Part shown: one piece after another, positions 5,897 through 8,348 of the stretch
How positions within the stretch are numbered: position 1 is the stretch's first letter
Layout of the letters: every line of letters begins with the position of its first letter
From: Candidatus Gastranaerophilales bacterium
GTDB lineage: Bacteria > Cyanobacteriota > Vampirovibrionia > Gastranaerophilales > Gastranaerophilaceae
Length of the DNA: 8,348 nt
Direction of reading: 5' to 3'
NCBI GenBank assembly: GCA_021201175.1
Contig: JAJQFK010000275.1
Location: 1 to 8,348, forward strand
Notes under the pieces: generated by a model
What the model was told of the DNA's origin: nothing
Databases searched by the model: none
What the model saw: only the letters and a program-made list of their open reading frames with translations
Made by a program: the position numbers and the translations under genes

Positions 5897-7557
5897 ATAC
5901 CGGTAATCGCACCTTTATCGGCGGAAGAAACTACTGCTGAATACCTTTTTAAATAGCCTTTTCTTATTTTCAAAGGCGCCGGAACAAAATTTTTCCTTCT
6001 CTGTTCAATGGTTTTTTCATCTACTTTAAGGGTAATTTCACGATTAGGAATATCTATATAAATCTCATCACCGTCTTGTATCAAACCTATAATACCGCCG
6101 GCTGGAGCTTCGGGGCATATATGTCCGATACATAAACCTCTGGTGCCGCCGGAGAATCTGCCGTCTGTAATCAAAGCTACTTTTTTACCAAGCCCTTTAC
6201 CAACAATAGCAGAAGTGGGTGAGAGCATTTCACGCATACCCGGGCCGCCCTTTGGTCCTTCATAACGAATGACAACAACATCGCCGGCAATAACTTTATC
6301 TTCCATAATTGCTTTCATTGCTGCTTCTTCACTGTTGAATGTCTTTGCTTTTCCGGTAAATACAAGGCATTCCTTTTCAACACCGGAAATTTTTACAACT
6401 GCCCCATCAGGAGCCAAATTACCGTGCAATACAGCTAGACCGGGATTTGAGGTTACAGGGTTTGAAACAGGTCTTATAACTTCGTTATCACACCACATTT
6501 CCGCATTTGCAATTTCAGATAGTTTAATTCCTGAAACACCAATTGTATCTTTCATTTCAGGAATATTACCGTATATTGTTTTTAATACGGCAGGAATTCC
6601 GCCCGCATTATCTAAATCAGCCATGGTTTTTGCCGCTGATGGGTCAAGTTTAATTATTTGCGGAACTTTAAAACTTAATTCTTCAAAATCTTTTAATGTA
6701 ATATCAACACCTGCTTCGTTTGCAATTGCAAGCAGATGAAGTATTGAATTTGTAGAACCGCCCAATGCCAAATCCACTATAATAGCATTTCTTATGGAGT
6801 CTTTTGTAAGGATTGAGGAAGGACGGATATTTTTTTCAATAAGTTCGTTAATAATGACACCGGAGTCAAATGCTATACGTTTTGTTTTTGCGCTTACAGC
6901 CGCGGAGGTCGCACATCCCGGCAGACTCATACCCATTACTTCCGTTAAACATGCCATTGTATTTGCCGTATAAAGTCCTTGACATGCGCCGGCGGACGGG
7001 CATGATGTTATTTCCATTTCTTTTAACATTTTTTCATCAATTTCGCCGTTTGAGAATTTTCCTATTGCTTCAAATGTACCTCTTATCATTGTAAGTGTCT
7101 GATTGCGGCATTTTCCGTCAGACATTGGTCCTACTGTAACAACAATGCAGGGAATATCTAATCTTGCAGCAGCCATAATCATACCGGGAGTGATTTTATC
7201 ACAATTTGTTAATAGTACTAAACCGTCTAATTTATGAGCAATTGCAACAGATTCAACACAATCAGCTATTAAGTCGCGCGACGGAAGTGAGTAATTCATA
7301 CCGCTATGCCCCATAGCAATACCGTCGCATATTGCCGGTACTCCGAAAATAAATGCTTGTCCGCCTCCGGTATGAATCCCTTTTTCTATTTGTCTTTCAA
7401 TTTCTCGCATACCGCTATGCCCCGGAACTAAATCGGTAAAGCTGCTTGCTATTCCTATAAATCTTTTATCCATTTGCTTTTCACTGACTCCGGTTGCATA
7501 TAATAATGCTCTGTGCGGTGTTCTTTGTAATCCTTGTTTTATTTCATCACTTCTCAT
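5893..7557 (-). CDS. ilvD: Dihydroxy-acid dehydratase
   Basis: A 554-residue cytosolic Fe-S enzyme (EC 4.2.1.9) that dehydrates 2,3-dihydroxy-isovalerate and 2,3-dihydroxy-3-methylvalerate to the 2-keto acids, the third common step to valine and isoleucine; the valine branch also feeds leucine and pantothenate. Full length for the IlvD/Edd family. The three expected cluster cysteines are present: Cys77 (ICDGIAMGH), Cys119 (NCDK, with Asp120 for Mg2+ and Lys121 as the lysine that is carbamylated in the family) and Cys192 (GACQGLYTANTM). The catalytic serine is Ser469 in TDGRFSGGTRG. The N-terminus MRSDEIKQGLQRTPHRALL is typical. Start ATG at 7557 has GGAG six bases upstream. It follows dut by 18 bp and is followed by the YcxB-like gene. 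No other branched-chain amino acid gene and no leader peptide or T-box is visible here. Confidence 0.97.
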   Translation of the reverse strand: MRSDEIKQGLQRTPHRALLYATGVSEKQMDKRFIGIASSFTDLVPGHSGMREIERQIEKGIHTGGGQAFIFGVPAICDGIAMGHSGMNYSLPSRDLIADCVESVAIAHKLDGLVLLTNCDKITPGMIMAAARLDIPCIVVTVGPMSDGKCRNQTLTMIRGTFEAIGKFSNGEIDEKMLKEMEITSCPSAGACQGLYTANTMACLTEVMGMSLPGCATSAAVSAKTKRIAFDSGVIINELIEKNIRPSSILTKDSIRNAIIVDLALGGSTNSILHLLAIANEAGVDITLKDFEELSFKVPQIIKLDPSAAKTMADLDNAGGIPAVLKTIYGNIPEMKDTIGVSGIKLSEIANAEMWCDNEVIRPVSNPVTSNPGLAVLHGNLAPDGAVVKISGVEKECLVFTGKAKTFNSEEAAMKAIMEDKVIAGDVVVIRYEGPKGGPGMREMLSPTSAIVGKGLGKKVALITDGRFSGGTRGLCIGHICPEAPAGGIIGLIQDGDEIYIDIPNREITLKVDEKTIEQRRKNFVPAPLKIRKGYLKRYSAVVSSADKGAITGM

Positions 7558-7575
7558 AATAATCTCCGTTTTTTA

Positions 7576-8016
7576 CTATTTGTTAAATCCTGTTGAACCA
7601 AATCCGCCTTCTCCTCTAAGAGTTGCAGAAAGTTCAACTGTTGTTTCAATATGAGCTTTTTCTACTTTCGCTATTACTAATTGTGCGATTCTGTCATCAG
7701 GCTTTATTGTGTATTCCTCATTCGATATATTTACAAGTCCGACACATATTTCACCGCGATAATCAGCATCTATGGTTCCTATTGCGTTAATTAAGGTAAT
7801 ACCGTGTTTTACGGAGAGTCCGGAACGTGCTCTTACCTGAGCTTCATATTCTGACGGAATTTCTATTTTTATTCCTGTCGGAACAAGTACTCTTTCTAAC
7901 GGTTTTAACGTAATATCTTTATCTATAGCTGCATATAAATCCATGCCGGAGGAGCCTTCTGTTTTATACTCGGGCAGATACTTATTATGAGGCATGCGAG
8001 TTACTTTCATTTTCAT
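7576..8016 (-). CDS. dut: Deoxyuridine 5'-triphosphate nucleotidohydrolase (dUTPase)
   Basis: A 146-residue trimeric dUTPase (EC 3.6.1.23) that hydrolyses dUTP to dUMP and pyrophosphate, keeping uracil out of DNA and supplying dUMP for thymidylate. All five family motifs are in order: I SGMDLYAA (23-30), II RARSGLS (62-68), III GTIDADYRGEI (80-90) with catalytic Asp83 and the uracil-gating Tyr86, IV RIAQLVI (109-115) and V RGEGGFGSTG (134-143), the C-terminal arm that closes over the phosphates. Length is normal for the family. The ATG at 8016 overlaps the stop of the upstream gene as ATGA, with AAAGGGA about nine bases upstream; a second ATG two codons in is an alternative start. Nothing suggests a phage origin. 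Confidence 0.97.
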   Translation of the reverse strand: MKMKVTRMPHNKYLPEYKTEGSSGMDLYAAIDKDITLKPLERVLVPTGIKIEIPSEYEAQVRARSGLSVKHGITLINAIGTIDADYRGEICVGLVNISNEEYTIKPDDRIAQLVIAKVEKAHIETTVELSATLRGEGGFGSTGFNK

Positions 8017-8348
8017 ACTTGTTTTCCCTTTCGCTCTTTATCTGTTAATGTATATAATAATTGTCTGTTTGTTATTGAAAGATTCTTTGATAAATTATAC
8101 TCACCTTTTACGTGTGTGGTGTATATTTGTTTTAATTTTCTGTCGTAGGCTTTTTTGAATCTCTCTGTAACTATAAATTCATTGTTAAAGTTTAAGGATA
8201 GTATTGTATCCATGCAATCAAGTTCCTTCTCAAGATTTTGCAGCTGCGGCAGCGCACTTAATACATAAGTGTATGTGGTCAATATTCCGTACTTTCTAAA
8301 TTCAAGAGAAAGCGCATCTAAAGTAGGACTAATATAGTAAACAAAATC
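8013..8348 (-). CDS. Unknown protein, C-terminal 111 residues; continues past the right edge
   Basis: I do not recognise this protein. The frame stays open from the edge (first visible residues DFVYYISPTLDALSLEFRKYG) to the stop at 8013, so the true start lies outside the window. A TTG at 8282 is an unlikely start because the frame continues upstream and no ribosome site precedes it. The visible part is soluble, probably helical at first (PQLQNLEKELDCMDTILSL), and ends with a basic tail (TDKERKGKQV). There is no membrane segment and no motif I can name. Its stop overlaps the dut start by four bases (ATGA), so the two are probably translationally coupled and share a promoter upstream of this window. 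Confidence 0.7.
   Translation of the reverse strand, partial: DFVYYISPTLDALSLEFRKYGILTTYTYVLSALPQLQNLEKELDCMDTILSLNFNNEFIVTERFKKAYDRKLKQIYTTHVKGEYNLSKNLSITNRQLLYTLTDKERKGKQV

Noticed and set aside
5883..5912. GTG at 5912 as the start of the YcxB-like gene
   Set aside because: It would overlap ilvD by 20 bases and add ten residues that match nothing in the other modules; the ATG at 5882 has a well-spaced AAGGTG.
6269..6739. A 156-codon plus-strand frame opposite ilvD
   Set aside because: It is the antisense of a clearly coding, full-length ilvD; such long shadows are common in this codon usage.
5893..8016. A functional system formed by dut, ilvD and the YcxB-like protein
   Set aside because: The enzymes belong to unrelated pathways; tight spacing shows probable cotranscription only, and nothing in the sequence links their activities.

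Overview
The window is a low-G+C bacterial chromosome segment with standard genetic code. Gene order by strand is: minus K+/H+ antiporter (157-1599), minus Ycf45-like AAA ATPase with R3H domain (1676-3277), plus small orphan gene (3883-4140), then a tight minus-strand group of a three-module YcxB-like membrane protein (4206-5882), ilvD (5893-7557), dut (7576-8016) and a gene that runs off the right edge (8013-8348). The combination of AT-rich sequence and a cyanobacterial/plastid-type Ycf45-R3H protein points to a non-photosynthetic relative of Cyanobacteria (Vampirovibrionia/'Melainabacteria', perhaps Gastranaerophilales). This is inference from gene content; there is no rRNA or marker gene here to prove it.

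Region by region: 1-156 is non-coding sequence after the antiporter stop. The antiporter and the ATPase lie on the same strand, separated by 76 bp that hold an 11-bp perfect inverted repeat just ahead of the antiporter start. From 3278 to 3882 there is a 605-bp gene-free stretch. Its right part (about 3735-3882) is AT-rich and holds a very good minus-strand promoter (TTGAAT, 17 bp, TGT-TATAAT) and a weaker plus-strand TATAAT for the small gene. Its left part (about 3300-3730) is visibly richer in G+C and packed with inverted repeats. If the minus-strand promoter drives the ATPase gene, the mRNA has a leader of about 450 nt, beginning with a terminator-like hairpin and ending with a hairpin that could form a pseudoknot.

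The right-hand group looks like one transcription unit read from beyond the right edge: unknown gene / dut overlap by 4 bp, dut to ilvD gap 18 bp, ilvD to YcxB-like gap 10 bp, with the Shine-Dalgarno of the last gene overlapping the ilvD stop codon. Metabolically these genes are unrelated (dUTP removal, branched-chain amino acid and pantothenate synthesis, a membrane protein of unknown role), so the arrangement says more about shared transcription than shared function.

The strongest points for a second look are the triplicated YcxB-like protein and the long repeat-rich leader of the Ycf45/R3H gene. No phage, transposase, CRISPR, tRNA or rRNA was seen, and I find no convincing evidence for a wholly new multi-gene system.
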